A stretch of 64,000 bases of DNA, taken from NCBI GenBank assembly GCA_016865015.1, contig CP018226.1:3441001-3505000 (forward strand). Reading direction: 5' to 3'. Origin of the DNA: Rhizobiales bacterium IMCC20636. Lineage in GTDB: Bacteria > Pseudomonadota > Alphaproteobacteria > Rhizobiales > GCA-2746425. Below are positions 1 to 12,037 of this stretch, piece after piece. The stretch's first letter is position 1. The number at the start of each line of letters is the position of its first letter. Below the pieces are notes generated by a model. The model searched no databases, had not been told where the DNA came from, and worked only from the letters and a program-made list of their open reading frames with translations. A program made the translations under genes and the position numbers.

Positions 1-273
1 TTCGGCCATTTTGGAATTCGGCTTGAAAACCTGGTCATCGTAGAGGAGCCACATCCAATCGAGGGTGGTGATGCGCCGATGATGGGGTTTGAGACGATTA
101 CATTCTGCCCGTTTGATCTGCGTGCGGTGGACGTTGATGGCCTCAGTGTTCAGGAACTGACATGGCTGAATGATTACCACCACGATGTGTTTGAGAAGCT
201 GGTCCACACTGATCTACTGACGCAGGAGGAAACCGCCTGGTTGTCACGGGCGACAGCGCCGGTGATCCTCTAA
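1..273 (+). CDS. Xaa-Pro aminopeptidase (M24 family), C-terminal end only
   Basis: The window opens inside this gene; 90 residues and the stop codon are visible in frame from base 1. The segment starts FGHFGIRLENLV, followed by a passage on 'ITFCPFDLRAVD' and ends with a helix ELTWLNDYHHDVFEKL and 'EETAWLSRATAPV'. This is the typical C-terminal domain of aminopeptidase P-like M24 metallopeptidases, which remove an N-terminal residue preceding proline in the cytoplasm. The metal ligands lie mostly upstream and are not visible. The stop overlaps by four bases the stop of the convergent azlD-like gene. The family call rests on C-terminal resemblance only. Confidence 0.8.
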   Translation, partial: FGHFGIRLENLVIVEEPHPIEGGDAPMMGFETITFCPFDLRAVDVDGLSVQELTWLNDYHHDVFEKLVHTDLLTQEETAWLSRATAPVIL

Positions 274-563
274 AGAATATACCGCAACACAGCGACGGTT
301 GCGGTGGACAACACCAGAGCATTCAGCATTGAGAACCGAAAACTCAGCAATACGGCCATTGCTGCGCCGATGAATTCCGGGATTCCGGTCGTGAACGCTG
401 CGGGCGCCACAAGTGCGGTGATGACGGCTGCCGGAACGGCATCAAGAGCCGCTTCGACCCGTGGGTTGATCCGTTTGAACCGTGACAGAATCACATGCCC
501 GCCAAATCGGGTGGCGTAAGTCAGGACCGCCAGCGTCAGGATGAGCTCTACCATGTCAGACAT
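270..563 (-). CDS. azlD: AzlD-family branched-chain amino acid transport subunit
   Basis: This 97-residue protein is almost wholly hydrophobic, with three to four likely membrane segments (e.g. ELILTLAVLTYATR, DAVPAAVITALVAP, and a C-terminal LVLSTATVAVLRYIL). Its size, composition and position just after an AzlC-like gene fit AzlD, the small partner of the AzlCD (YgaZH-like) exporter of branched-chain amino acids in the inner membrane. It overlaps the azlC-like gene by eight bases, so the two are probably translationally coupled. Its stop overlaps that of the M24 peptidase on the other strand. Substrate is inferred from the family. Confidence 0.85.
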   Translation of the reverse strand: MSDMVELILTLAVLTYATRFGGHVILSRFKRINPRVEAALDAVPAAVITALVAPAAFTTGIPEFIGAAMAVLLSFRFSMLNALVLSTATVAVLRYIL

Positions 564-1311
564 TGGTGCCCTCCCCCGATGAATTTTCTGTTGGCGACAA
601 TGCCATCAGATCCTTCGGCTTGCCGCGCCAGGCGGCAAACAGGATGCCGGCAAAGGCGCCGCAGGCGACATGCCAAGGCGGACCGACTATCGAAAACGCA
701 AGCAAAGCAGCACTGCCCGAGACAAGAACGACCGGGAGCCAGCCATAGCGTTCCCGAAAGCCCATCAGCAAGGCGATGAAGTAAAGCGGCAGGATGAAAT
801 CAAACGCAATCGCTTCCGGATTGGTCACGAGCCTTCCAAACGCAGCACCAAAGGCGCTGGACAGCACCCACATGACCCAGATCGGCAAGGCGAGGCCAAA
901 ATAGAAGCCTGTGGTCAGCGGTTTGGACAAAGTCCTTTTTTCAGAAATAGCCCATTGCGGGTCGATCAAGACGAAAAATGCCAAGGCTTTCTGGAGCGGT
1001 CCGAAACGATGCATTTTGCGCCCCAATGATGCGCTGTAGAGAATGTGTCGAAAATTGACTGCAAATACCGACAGCACGATTGTCCAGAATGGCAATGGCG
1101 TTGCCAGCAAATCAATTGCAACCATCTGGCTGGCACCGGCAAAGACAATACCACTCATGAACACTGCATCGAAAAAAGTCATATCATTGGAAATGGCGGC
1201 AGCGCCAAAAACAGCGCCGAAGGGGCTGGCAGCCGCAACGATTGGAATCGCAGCTTTGATACCATCCCTGAATTCCTGAGATTCATTTATCAGCTGTGTG
1301 TCGACAGACAT
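556..1311 (-). CDS. azlC: AzlC-family branched-chain amino acid permease
   Basis: This 251-residue membrane protein has the AzlC architecture: a short cytoplasmic start (FRDGIKAAIPIVAAASPFG), then about six to eight hydrophobic segments. It contains the family-typical stretch 'GASQMVAIDLL' and 'NFRHILYSASLG' in the first half and ends in a charged tail. With the overlapping azlD-like gene it would form a two-subunit exporter for branched-chain amino acids (family knowledge). About 110 bases separate its start from the ligA stop, so it may have its own promoter. The exact substrate cannot be told from sequence. Confidence 0.87.
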   Translation of the reverse strand: MSVDTQLINESQEFRDGIKAAIPIVAAASPFGAVFGAAAISNDMTFFDAVFMSGIVFAGASQMVAIDLLATPLPFWTIVLSVFAVNFRHILYSASLGRKMHRFGPLQKALAFFVLIDPQWAISEKRTLSKPLTTGFYFGLALPIWVMWVLSSAFGAAFGRLVTNPEAIAFDFILPLYFIALLMGFRERYGWLPVVLVSGSAALLAFSIVGPPWHVACGAFAGILFAAWRGKPKDLMALSPTENSSGEGTNV

Positions 1312-1419
1312 GCAGGCCTCTTGAGTATGTCAGTAATACTGTCTTATACGACAGCGAGTCTTGAAACACCCACGCATTGTGTTGAAGGCTTTCATCACCA
1401 AACAGAATGAATGGCTCAA

Positions 1420-3576
<2,157 letters not shown>

Positions 3577-5253
3577 TCAGGACCCGCATGTATCGGCAAT
3601 CAGTTTTTCAGCTGCCGCTCTTGCTTCATTGGTAATTGTGGCGCCAGCCAACATCCGCGCAATTTCTTCCTTGCGGGCATCCCCTACAATCGGGCGGACG
3701 GCTGTTGCAACTCTGTTCTGTCCGGTGACACCCGATTTTTCAATCAACAAGTGGCCGGATGCGCGTGCTGCGACCTGTGGCGCGTGGGTGACAGAGAGAA
3801 CCTGGACCTGCTCGGCCAGCCGTTCCAGTCGACGCCCGATTGCCTCGGCCACGGCACCGCCAACGCCTGTGTCGATTTCGTCAAATATCAGACAAGGCGC
3901 AGAGCCCCTGTCAGCAAGTGCGACTTTCAGCGCCAACAGGAAGCGTGATAATTCACCGCCGGAAGCAACCTTCAACATCGGGCCTGGCCGCGTGCCGGGA
4001 TTTGTCTGAACCCAAAACGCGGCCTGATCAATCCCGCGCTCGCTGCGCTGGGTTTCATCAGTGCGGAAATCCACCACAAAGCTTGCATGCTCAAGCCTCA
4101 GCGATGGCAGTTCTTTGGCAACGGCTGTTTCGAGTGCAAGGGCAGCATGCTGGCGTTGCTCGGATAATGCGCGTGCGGCCGAGACAAATCCGGTTTCCGC
4201 CTCTCTGGTTTCCCGTTCCAGAGCCACAAGTCGGTCTGCACTGTTGTCCAGCGTTTCCAGATCATTTGCCATTTTGATCACAAGGTCATTGAGGTCCTCG
4301 ACCGGAACATTGAATTTCCGCGCAGCTGCCCTCAATGCAAACAACCGCTCTTCGCAGCTTTCAAGAGCGGCGGAATCAAACTCTGTGGCCCTCAGAGCTT
4401 GCCCCAGCGATGAAGCGCCTTCATCCAGTGCCACGAGGGCGCGTTCAAGTGCAGCCAGCGCCTCGTCCAGCAATCCAGGTGCCTGTTCCGCCTTGCGTTC
4501 CAGACGGCGCATCAGACTGGCAATGACGGGAACTGGTGATTGTGGTCCGGCAACCGCCTCATAGGCTTCATTGATATCGCCTGCGACCTTCTCGGCCTGC
4601 ATCATCGACTGGCGCTGCTCTGCAAGCTCGACCTCCTCCCCCGCCTGGGGAGACAAGGCCTCCAGCTCTTCAACACTGGCCCGCAAATAGTCCGCTTCGC
4701 GATGTGCTTCCTCTGCCGTGCGCTTGAGGTCAGCCAGTTCATCCTTCTTGCTGCGCCAGTCCCTGAACAGGACCGCGACCTGCGCACAAGCATTGTCCAG
4801 ACCACCAAACGCGTCGAGCAGCGTCAGATGGGTTGCAGGATCAACCAAAGCGCGGTCGTCGTGCTGGCCGTGAATTTCAATAAGATGTTCGCCGATCCGT
4901 CTTAGCAGCGAAGCGCTGACCGGCTGGTCGTTGATGAAGGCCCGTGTCCGGCCATCAGCAGACTGAACCCGGCGCAGAATCAAATCTCCGCTGCCTTCCA
5001 GATCATGGGCTTTCATGACCGAGAACACCGGATGAGAGGGAGGTAAATCAAAGCTGGCCGTGATGGAGCCTTTTTCCTGGCCTTCGCGTACCAGGCCGCC
5101 ATCGCCGCGCGCGCCAAGCGCCAGGGACAGGGAGTCGAGCAAGATGGATTTGCCCGCGCCGGTTTCTCCGGTCAGAACGGTCAGGCCGGATTCAAAGCTG
5201 ATTTGCAGTTGATCGATAAGAACGATGTCGCGGATCGAAAGATTCGCCAGCAT
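3577..5253 (-). CDS. recN: DNA repair protein RecN
   Basis: RecN is an SMC-like ATPase that acts early in double-strand break repair. The 558-residue protein has Walker A GETGAGKSILL near residue 30, a long central coiled-coil region rich in Glu/Ala/Arg (about 155-370), the ABC signature ASGGELSRFLLALK near 430, and Walker B CLIFDEIDTGVGG, followed by a His-loop-like VTHAPQVAA. Length matches the family (about 550). It starts 50 bases downstream of the bamD stop and precedes ligA. No SOS (LexA) site was recognised upstream, though I could not search systematically. Confidence 0.97.
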   Translation of the reverse strand: MLANLSIRDIVLIDQLQISFESGLTVLTGETGAGKSILLDSLSLALGARGDGGLVREGQEKGSITASFDLPPSHPVFSVMKAHDLEGSGDLILRRVQSADGRTRAFINDQPVSASLLRRIGEHLIEIHGQHDDRALVDPATHLTLLDAFGGLDNACAQVAVLFRDWRSKKDELADLKRTAEEAHREADYLRASVEELEALSPQAGEEVELAEQRQSMMQAEKVAGDINEAYEAVAGPQSPVPVIASLMRRLERKAEQAPGLLDEALAALERALVALDEGASSLGQALRATEFDSAALESCEERLFALRAAARKFNVPVEDLNDLVIKMANDLETLDNSADRLVALERETREAETGFVSAARALSEQRQHAALALETAVAKELPSLRLEHASFVVDFRTDETQRSERGIDQAAFWVQTNPGTRPGPMLKVASGGELSRFLLALKVALADRGSAPCLIFDEIDTGVGGAVAEAIGRRLERLAEQVQVLSVTHAPQVAARASGHLLIEKSGVTGQNRVATAVRPIVGDARKEEIARMLAGATITNEARAAAEKLIADTCGS

Positions 5254-5303
5254 TTATCGTCGGCTCCTCCGGGCACAATCAGGCTTCAGAACAGATGATA
5301 TCC

Positions 5304-6149
5304 CTAGCCGGGAATAACAGCACCAAATGCCCGAGAAATCCAGGAGCCAGTATTGCGCTCCGGTCTGTAACCACCCGTATCCAACAGCGCATAAGCATCC
5401 TTATACCATTCGCTATCAGGATAATTGTGCCCCAGAACAGCTGCTGCAGTCTGCGCTTCGCTGACAATACCCATGGCCATGTAGGTCTCGACCAGACGCA
5501 TCAGCGCCTCTTCAATATGGCGTGTGGTCTGATAGTTGCTGACGACAGTCTTGAAGCGGTTCAATGCGCCAGGGAAATTCTTGCGTTCCAGATAGTAGCG
5601 ACCAACCATCATTTCCTGCCCAGCGAGCTGATCGCGCGCGACCTGAGTCTTGCGGCGGGCGTCATCGGCATATTCACTCTCTGGATATTTCTTTACCACC
5701 TGATCCATGGCCCTGAGCGCCCGGGCGGCCATTTCCTGATCGCGGGTGATATCCGGAATTTGCCGGAAATAGCTCTCTCCGATCAGATATTGCGCATAGG
5801 CAGCATCAGGGCTTTTGGGATAAAGCGACACGTAACGCCTGGCTGACGTCACAGTGGTATCATAATCGCCGGTCTTGTAGCTGGAATAGGCAGACATGAT
5901 AAGCGAACGGCGGGCCCAATCTGAATATGGATGTGCCTTGTCGACTTCCTGAAACTTGTCTGCAGCCTTGCCAACCTTGCCGGCATTCAGCAATGACAGA
6001 CCCTCATTGTAAGTCGTGTCCGCCGGATCCGGATCTTCAAAGGCAAGTTGCTCATAGTCATCAGCCTTGGAGGCACAGGCAGCAACTGCAAGGCCAAGCC
6101 CAGCAACCAGAAAAAGACGTGAAATCATAATCATAGAAGTGCGACTCAT
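5304..6149 (-). CDS. bamD: Outer membrane assembly lipoprotein BamD (ComL)
   Basis: BamD is the essential lipoprotein partner of BamA in the BAM complex that inserts beta-barrels into the outer membrane. From the chosen start the 281 residues begin MSRTSMIMISRLFLVAG and reach a lipobox AVAAC, giving a lipidated cysteine after about 25 residues. Tandem TPR helices follow (e.g. YNEGLSLLNAGKVGKAADKF; DAAYAQYLIGESYFRQIPD). The reading frame stays open up to 6293 with several further ATGs, and none has a clear Shine-Dalgarno, so the start is uncertain; 6149 or 6134 fits a normal lipoprotein signal best. Placement downstream of lpxC links it to envelope biogenesis. Confidence 0.93.
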   Translation of the reverse strand: MSRTSMIMISRLFLVAGLGLAVAACASKADDYEQLAFEDPDPADTTYNEGLSLLNAGKVGKAADKFQEVDKAHPYSDWARRSLIMSAYSSYKTGDYDTTVTSARRYVSLYPKSPDAAYAQYLIGESYFRQIPDITRDQEMAARALRAMDQVVKKYPESEYADDARRKTQVARDQLAGQEMMVGRYYLERKNFPGALNRFKTVVSNYQTTRHIEEALMRLVETYMAMGIVSEAQTAAAVLGHNYPDSEWYKDAYALLDTGGYRPERNTGSWISRAFGAVIPG

Positions 6150-6404
6150 ACAGGACACAAAAGGGGACATATTGGCAAAGGTCATAATTCTGACAGTCTT
6201 GTAATCGCGGCTTAAATTATTCACCAGCGGTTTATACCGGAAAACTTCTTGTGAAACCACCTCAATAAGGCAATCAGATTTGATGTGTAACAAGTGGCGG
6301 TCACCGCAACCCTGTTACGTTCTGTCAATCAAGAATGGCGAAACGGTGTCCAATTGCTGCAAACCAGAGGTCAAAGGACCTGAAAGTTCAGCTGAAGTAA
6401 CGGT
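6150..6404. other. lpxC-bamD intergenic region with a nested palindrome
   Basis: This 255-base spacer separates lpxC from bamD on the same strand. It contains a nested inverted repeat at 6287-6318: outer arms GTAACA (6287-6292) and TGTTAC (6313-6318), inner arms GCGGT (6297-6301) and ACCGC (6303-6307). There is no T-run, so it does not look like an intrinsic terminator. It could be an operator, an mRNA hairpin in the bamD leader, or a factor-independent processing site. No further gene was recognised. Confidence 0.45.
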
Positions 6405-7424
6405 CTATGCCTTGGCAGCGGCAACCGGCTGACTGGCAGCTTCAAGGCCGACAGGTGCACCAACAGGTGCGGAAAACATGGGCTGGTCTTCAGCGGAAGC
6501 CGCGTCTTCATAGCACCAGTTTCTTGGGTCAGCGAACAGAGCTTCCAAAATCATCGAATTGAGCTTGTGCCCGCCGCAAACAGATTTGTATTCACCCAGA
6601 AGCTGTGATCCTGCCAAGGCAAGATCACCGATAGCGTCCAACAGCTTATGACGCACAAATTCGTCTTCATAACGCAACCCGCCCTCATTGAGCACGCGGT
6701 CATCGTCAATCACGACTGAATTGTCGAAGGAAGACCCCTGCGCCAGTCCCATGGCGCGGAGTTGCTTTGCTTCTGCAAGGAACCCAAATGTCCGGGCTCT
6801 GGAGATATCTTTGGCAAAAACTTCAGGTGTCAGATCAGCGATGAAACGCTGACGGCCAATGGCCGGAGATTCAAAGTCGATTTCAACGTCAAACCGTGTG
6901 CCATCATGGGGCCGCAAGACAGCATGCGCCTGTCCATGAGAGGCATTCACCTCACGCAAAACACGGATGTAGCGACGAGGTGCCGATTGTCTGGTTGTGC
7001 CCACTTCGCGTATCGCGTCAACAAATGGGCGGGAACTGCCATCCATAACCGGAACTTCGGCGGCATCAATTTCCACCAGCACATTATCGACACTCATGCC
7101 ACGGAGCGCTGCCAGAAGGTGCTCTACAGTTGCCACATACAATTCTTCAGGATTTCCCAAAACGGTGCAAAGGCGCGTGTCGCCTACATTATCCACATGT
7201 GCAGGAATCAATTGGTCCATGGCATCGCCATCAGACTTGCGCAGAAACGTTATTCCGCTGCCGCTCTTGGCGGGATGCAAAACAATGCTGGAGGGATTAC
7301 CGGAATGAACACCAATACCTTCAATCCGGATACTGTCTTTCAAAGTCGTCTGACGTGCTGTTCTGGTCGTGCAATTTCCGGCAGTCTTGTTCTGCGCGGT
7401 CATCTTCACATCAAACATCGTCAT
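6405..7424 (-). CDS. lpxC: UDP-3-O-acyl-N-acetylglucosamine deacetylase LpxC
   Basis: LpxC is the zinc deacetylase that commits UDP-acyl-GlcNAc to lipid A synthesis. From the start at 7424 the protein is 339 residues. It shows TTLKDSIRIEGIGVHSG at the N terminus, the first zinc histidine region ATVEHLLAAL, and the second ligand pair in RHKLLDAIGDLAL, where H and D are metal/catalytic residues. The frame is open upstream to 7643, but the ATG at 7424 has a good ribosome site (TTGGGG, about six bases upstream) and gives normal family length. It lies at the end of the dcw block after ftsZ, as in many proteobacteria, but with its own long leader. Confidence 0.96.
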   Translation of the reverse strand: MTMFDVKMTAQNKTAGNCTTRTARQTTLKDSIRIEGIGVHSGNPSSIVLHPAKSGSGITFLRKSDGDAMDQLIPAHVDNVGDTRLCTVLGNPEELYVATVEHLLAALRGMSVDNVLVEIDAAEVPVMDGSSRPFVDAIREVGTTRQSAPRRYIRVLREVNASHGQAHAVLRPHDGTRFDVEIDFESPAIGRQRFIADLTPEVFAKDISRARTFGFLAEAKQLRAMGLAQGSSFDNSVVIDDDRVLNEGGLRYEDEFVRHKLLDAIGDLALAGSQLLGEYKSVCGGHKLNSMILEALFADPRNWCYEDAASAEDQPMFSAPVGAPVGLEAASQPVAAAKA

Positions 7425-7735
7425 ATCAGCCCCAATAAATCCGTACGCCAACTCCAACGCACATCTAAAATGCAGTATTGTATCCGCATCCCTGCAACCT
7501 GATCTCAAAAGCCCCGCCCCTGATCGGGTTCTGTCGGCTTTTTCGATTTCAAGACTGTGACGTTGCTGATTGATACAAGCGGTAAGATCGTATCTGCGAG
7601 TCAATGTGCCTTGCTTTCGCCACAGACAATACGGTTTTGACACGAGAAACGAAAATCACGCTTTTTAACCTAATGTGTCACAATTGTAATATTACGAAAC
7701 ATTCGATGAATTTTTGAATTTCTGCCGTGAAAACA
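7425..7735. other. lpxC upstream region
   Basis: About 310 bases lie between the lpxC start and the ftsZ terminator. The stretch is partly A/T-rich near 7640-7735 and should hold the lpxC promoter and leader. The frame of lpxC remains open for a further 73 codons, but the codons there do not resemble LpxC. I see no RNA gene, repeat or convincing -35/-10 pair in it. Confidence 0.4.
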
Positions 7736-7780
7736 AACAATTAACCCCGCTGCGTTGCTCACACAGCGGGGTTAATTGTT
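7736..7780 (-). terminator. Strong intrinsic terminator after ftsZ
   Basis: A perfect 17-base inverted repeat lies at 7736-7752 and 7764-7780 (core AACCCCGCTG / CAGCGGGGTT) around an 11-base loop, about 20 bases beyond the ftsZ stop. On the minus strand the stem is followed by a T-rich tract (GTTTGTTTTC). It should end the ftsQAZ transcript and separate it from lpxC. Confidence 0.9.
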
Positions 7781-7798
7781 ACACAAATTGATCGTGGA

Positions 7799-9643
7799 TC
7801 AGTTTGCCTGACGTCTCAGAAAGGCAGGTATCTCCAACTGGTCATCTTCCTGCGATGAATTTGCCGGATTGTGGCCATGATTCTGAGCCGGATTGCTACC
7901 GTAGTTTGGCGCGGGTGCCCGACCATGCGGATCAAGTTGACCTGCTGCTGGCTGTGGTGCAGCCGGACGCGGTGCTGGCTGTCTCATCGCAGGCTCCGGT
8001 GCCATCTGACGAGGCTGGGCTGCCTGCTGTGGTGGCTGAGCATACTGCTGCGGCGCAGTCTGTTGAGCTACAGGAACCTGTGGCTGACGTGGTTGCTGTG
8101 GCTGAGCGGGATGCCCCTGATCTTCTTCACCACGGCCCAGGCCAACATTGGCAAGCCTGCGCAGCAGACCCATTGGACGACGATCGTCGCCATCATGGGT
8201 CCGGTCGTCCATACCGTCATGAGCACGCATCTGGCGCTGGGCCACTTGCGGGAAGTCTTCGACTTTTGGCATCCGGGGTGTTGTGCTTTCCGGAACCTGG
8301 GCCGCTGCAGGGACGAAACCGGCAGTACGTGGTGCTTCCGGCGTCGGTACCTGATAGGCATCCTGCTGTGGCTGCTGTGGTGCAGGCGCTCTCAATGGTG
8401 CCAACGTTACATTCGGATCAGACGCCGCAGGACGCGCTGCCTGCTGAGAAGCCTGTGGGGCGGGACGAGCAATCTGCAACTCTTCATCCAGCTGATTTGA
8501 AGGCTGTTGATATGCAGTCGGTGCGGGTTCTGCCTGTTGTGCTGCCGGAGCCGCTATCTGCGGCTGTTGGCCTTCAGCTGTCTGGTTTGATGTTGTGATG
8601 GCTGCGCCAGCACCGCCACGAAGGCGTTGGGTCAGTTCTGCCATACGCACGTCAGCTGGAGCTGCATTCAACTCAGCGATGGAGTCGATGCCAGTGGCAA
8701 CAACGGAAACCCGAATGACACCTTCCATGGATTCATCAAAGGTCGCACCCAGAATGATGTTTGCGTCATCGTCGACTTCCTCACGGATGCGCGATGCTGC
8801 TTCATCAACCTCGAACAGTGTCAGATCATTGCCACCGGTGATCGAAATCAGCAGCCCTCTGGCACCGCGCATGGAAACATCGTCCAGAAGCGGATTGGCG
8901 ATAGCGGCTTCTGCCGCCTGTACGGCACGGCCTTCGCCGCCCGCTTCGCCTGTTCCCATCATCGCCTTGCCCATTTCGCGCATCACGGAGCGCACATCGG
9001 CAAAGTCAAGATTGATGAGGCCTTCCTTGACCATCAGATCGGTGATGCAGGCAACACCGGAATAAAGAACCTGATCGGCCATGCCGAAGGCATCGGCAAA
9101 GGTGGTTTTCTCATTGGCAATGCGGAACAAATTCTGATTGGGAATGACAATCAGCGTATCCACGTGTTTCTGCAGCTCTTCAATGCCGGCTTCCGCCAGC
9201 GCCATGCGCCGCTTGCCTTCAAAGTGGAACGGCTTGGTCACGACACCAACGGTCAGAATGCCGGATTCGCGGGCTGCGCGGGCAACCACAGGAGCTGCAC
9301 CTGTACCCGTACCACCACCCATACCAGCGGTAATGAAGGCCATATGAACATTGTTCAGATGATCATTGATTTCATCCATGACCTCTTCTGCCGCAGCGCG
9401 ACCGACTTCGGGCTGGGATCCAGCACCAAGTCCTTCGGTGACTGCAACACCCATCTGAACGACCCGTTCAGCGTGGGACATGGACAGTGCCTGAGAGTCG
9501 GTGTTAGCGACAACAAAGTCCACACCCTGCAGGCCGGCTCGGATCATGTTGTTGACGGCGTTACCACCGGCTCCACCAACCCCGAACACGGTGATCCGTG
9601 GTTTCAATTCGGTTATTTCAGGCATTTGCAAGTTAATCGTCAT
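7799..9643 (-). CDS. ftsZ: Cell division GTPase FtsZ
   Basis: FtsZ is the tubulin-like GTPase that forms the Z ring at mid-cell. The 614-residue protein has the nucleotide-binding region [14 protein letters not shown] near residue 22, the tubulin signature [13 protein letters not shown] near 110, and the synergy loop [11 protein letters not shown] near 212. The conserved globular part ends near residue 320, after which a roughly 270-residue linker rich in Pro, Gln and Ala precedes the C-terminal peptide [10 protein letters not shown] that binds FtsA/ZipA-type partners. The long linker is typical of Hyphomicrobiales FtsZ and about twice the total extra length of E. coli FtsZ. The start has a GAGGG ribosome site. 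It is 127 bases from ftsA. Confidence 0.99.
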   Translation of the reverse strand: MTINLQMPEITELKPRITVFGVGGAGGNAVNNMIRAGLQGVDFVVANTDSQALSMSHAERVVQMGVAVTEGLGAGSQPEVGRAAAEEVMDEINDHLNNVHMAFITAGMGGGTGTGAAPVVARAARESGILTVGVVTKPFHFEGKRRMALAEAGIEELQKHVDTLIVIPNQNLFRIANEKTTFADAFGMADQVLYSGVACITDLMVKEGLINLDFADVRSVMREMGKAMMGTGEAGGEGRAVQAAEAAIANPLLDDVSMRGARGLLISITGGNDLTLFEVDEAASRIREEVDDDANIILGATFDESMEGVIRVSVVATGIDSIAELNAAPADVRMAELTQRLRGGAGAAITTSNQTAEGQQPQIAAPAAQQAEPAPTAYQQPSNQLDEELQIARPAPQASQQAARPAASDPNVTLAPLRAPAPQQPQQDAYQVPTPEAPRTAGFVPAAAQVPESTTPRMPKVEDFPQVAQRQMRAHDGMDDRTHDGDDRRPMGLLRRLANVGLGRGEEDQGHPAQPQQPRQPQVPVAQQTAPQQYAQPPQQAAQPRQMAPEPAMRQPAPRPAAPQPAAGQLDPHGRAPAPNYGSNPAQNHGHNPANSSQEDDQLEIPAFLRRQAN

Positions 9644-9770
9644 TGTACCCTCGTTAATGTCTCGGTCGACCGGTTGCTATCGGGCCGCTCCATTTCTCTC
9701 TGCCGGTGGTGAAGGCATTCAGCGTTCCCGTCCGGCGACCTCGTCATCGTTATGCCCTTGAAACTACGCA

Positions 9771-11096
9771 TCAAAAGCTCTCTTTGAACCACTGTCCGAC
9801 ACGGGAAAAATACCCGTCCGTGCCATTCAGCAGAACCTTGGTTGTGGCGCTGGGGCGGATTTGCTCCAGTTGCGCGATCTGGGGATAGATCAGAAGACCT
9901 ACCGCGGCCGAAAATGCTGGCCCTTTGGCCGCTTCCGGCAGTCCGACAACGCCCAAAGGACGTCCAAGCCTGACATTACGCCCGATAATTCTCCGGGCTG
10001 CTTCCGTCATGCCAGTCAGCTGTGACGCGCCGCCAGTCAGAACAATACGGCGGCCCACATGGGGGGCATAACCGGATGCACCGAGGCGATCACGAATAAG
10101 TTCAAGTATCTCTTCCACCCTCGGGCGGATAATGCGGGTCAATGTGGAACGCGGCACCTGATTGGGCACATCGTCATCATCATCTCCCACCTGGGGAATG
10201 GACAGGATGTCACGATCTTCAGAAACGCTTGGCAGCGCGCTGCCATGCAAGGCCTTGATGCGTTCCGCATCGACCATCCGCGTGGACAGGCCACGGGCAA
10301 TATCCATTGTCACATGATGTCCACCGACAGCAATGGCATCAGCATGGACGAAATGACCATCCATGAAGATCGACATTGTGGTGGTTCCACCACCCATATC
10401 GACACAGGTGACCCCGAGACCGGCCTCGTCTTCCACAAGTGAGGCAAGCCCGCTTGCATAGGGAGTCGCCACCATGGTTTCGACGCTCAGATGGCACCGG
10501 TTGATGCACAGTTCCAGATTGCGCAGCGGTGCTGTATCAGCGGTCACCACATGCATGTCGACACCAAGGTTCTTGCCGATCATGCCACGAGGATCATCAA
10601 TGCCGCGATTGCCATCAAGCGCGTAGCCAATTGGTAGGGAGTGGATGGCTCTGCGTCCCTCACTTACCGAGTGAGCGCTGCCAGCCTGAAGAACCCTTTG
10701 AATATCCTGGTCTGAAACTTCGTTGTCGGACAAACCGATGTTGGCGGAATATGATTCACTTGCGACACGGCCGCTGGACACACTGACAATCAGGCTCTCA
10801 ACGGTGATTCCAGCCATGCGTTCGGCAGCATCCACTGCCAGACGGATGGATTGCTCTGCACCATCGAGGTCCACGACAACGCCGGTTTTGATGCCACGGG
10901 ACTGTTGGTGACCAATGCCAAGCACTTCAACCGAATGTGTCCGGCCAGGCAGCACATCCACACTTTCCAATGGGCGCAAACGGGCGATGAGGCAGCAGAC
11001 CTTGCTGGAGCCAATATCCAGCACCGATACCACTGCAGATTTCTTGGGCGCCAGAGGACGAAATGAATTTGATTTGTCAGAACCGAAATGCATCAT
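9771..11096 (-). CDS. ftsA: Cell division protein FtsA
   Basis: FtsA is the actin-like ATPase that anchors FtsZ to the membrane and recruits later divisome proteins. The 441 residues show the phosphate-1 motif LDIGSSKVCCLIA near residue 27, an SHS2/1C domain with VSSGRVASESYSANIG, phosphate-2 VDMGGGTTTMSIF near 212, and the adenosine motif VLTGGASQLTGM near 348. The C terminus GQWFKESF is the amphipathic membrane-targeting helix. Its start codon abuts the ftsQ stop, so ftsQ and ftsA are translationally coupled. Confidence 0.98.
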   Translation of the reverse strand: MMHFGSDKSNSFRPLAPKKSAVVSVLDIGSSKVCCLIARLRPLESVDVLPGRTHSVEVLGIGHQQSRGIKTGVVVDLDGAEQSIRLAVDAAERMAGITVESLIVSVSSGRVASESYSANIGLSDNEVSDQDIQRVLQAGSAHSVSEGRRAIHSLPIGYALDGNRGIDDPRGMIGKNLGVDMHVVTADTAPLRNLELCINRCHLSVETMVATPYASGLASLVEDEAGLGVTCVDMGGGTTTMSIFMDGHFVHADAIAVGGHHVTMDIARGLSTRMVDAERIKALHGSALPSVSEDRDILSIPQVGDDDDDVPNQVPRSTLTRIIRPRVEEILELIRDRLGASGYAPHVGRRIVLTGGASQLTGMTEAARRIIGRNVRLGRPLGVVGLPEAAKGPAFSAAVGLLIYPQIAQLEQIRPSATTKVLLNGTDGYFSRVGQWFKESF

Positions 11097-12037
11097 CAGA
11101 TTGCTCCCGCCTTCAGCTCTTTGACCCGCGTGTCAAAAGCCTTCTTGTGCTCTTCCATGACAGTCTCTGGCAGACGAACCGCCATTCGACCTGGAATGCG
11201 CAAATCAATCGTCTGAATGTCACGATCAAATAACTCATTGTCGGACTGCAGCGTCGCCATTCTGGATAACGCAAGTTCAATGTTGGATTCCGGCAGCTTC
11301 ACTTCCAGGCCATTGTCCAAAACAAGGTTCCATCTACGGCCCGCAACCAGCACGGCGGCGCGAACACGTGATTCGACAATGGTGAAATTGGATAATGTCT
11401 GCAGGAAGGCAGGACCTTCCAGGTCAGCACCATCGCCGACAAGCAAAACAAGAGAGGCAAATTTGTTGCCCTCAAGACCTGTGATGATCCGGCCTTCAGG
11501 ATCGAGTATGGAAACCACCTTGCCGCTCTGCCACAGGGCCAGGGGCTTGCGTTCCTTGATGACGATATCAACGCTGCCGGGATAGGTCTTGCGGATACTC
11601 ACTTCTTCGACCCAGGGCATGGACTGGATGCGTTGGCGAGCAGCAGCGGCATCAAACATGATCATCGATGCGTGATTCTTCAGATCCAGCGAGCGGATGA
11701 TATCCCGCTCGGAGGCCTCAAGCTGGCCCTTAATGCGCACTTCGTGAACTTTCAAACCAACCATGGCTGTGGCATGTCCCACCAAAGTGGTTGCCTGCCC
11801 GCCAAGGACAAGCCCGTAGAGTGCAGTCGATGCCAGCAAGCCGATGGCCGCTTTTTTCCCGATCCATTGCGGGACACGGAATTGCAGGCGCGACAGAACG
11901 CGAACAGGTTTTCGCAGAGCACGAGGAAGAATGGTTTTTTCGGCCGCCAGCATGCGGTGCAAGAATGAAAAATCCAGAACCGGCGTTGCAGGTTGAGGGG
12001 CTGGCCGGCCTATGGCGCGACGGATCAACGATTGCAT
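11096..12037 (-). CDS. ftsQ: Cell division protein FtsQ
   Basis: FtsQ (DivIB) is a bitopic inner-membrane protein that links the early and late divisome. The protein has a cytoplasmic tail, a single transmembrane helix ([19 protein letters not shown], roughly residues 85-105), a POTRA domain starting [12 protein letters not shown], and the beta domain with [18 protein letters not shown]. An ATG at 12058 is also in frame, but the ATG at 12037 is preceded by GGAGG at seven bases and is preferred; this gives 313 residues. The start overlaps the 3' end of ddl by 13 bases. Confidence 0.95.
   Translation of the reverse strand: MQSLIRRAIGRPAPQPATPVLDFSFLHRMLAAEKTILPRALRKPVRVLSRLQFRVPQWIGKKAAIGLLASTALYGLVLGGQATTLVGHATAMVGLKVHEVRIKGQLEASERDIIRSLDLKNHASMIMFDAAAARQRIQSMPWVEEVSIRKTYPGSVDIVIKERKPLALWQSGKVVSILDPEGRIITGLEGNKFASLVLLVGDGADLEGPAFLQTLSNFTIVESRVRAAVLVAGRRWNLVLDNGLEVKLPESNIELALSRMATLQSDNELFDRDIQTIDLRIPGRMAVRLPETVMEEHKKAFDTRVKELKAGAI

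Noticed and set aside
5304-6293. Full 329-codon frame as the bamD product
   Set aside because: The extra N-terminal 48 residues would place the lipobox too far from the start for a lipoprotein signal.
7804-9712. Long plus-strand frames opposite ftsZ (264 and 361 codons)
   Set aside because: They are antisense shadows of a G+C-biased gene, lack family resemblance and ribosome sites, and ftsZ is certain on the other strand.
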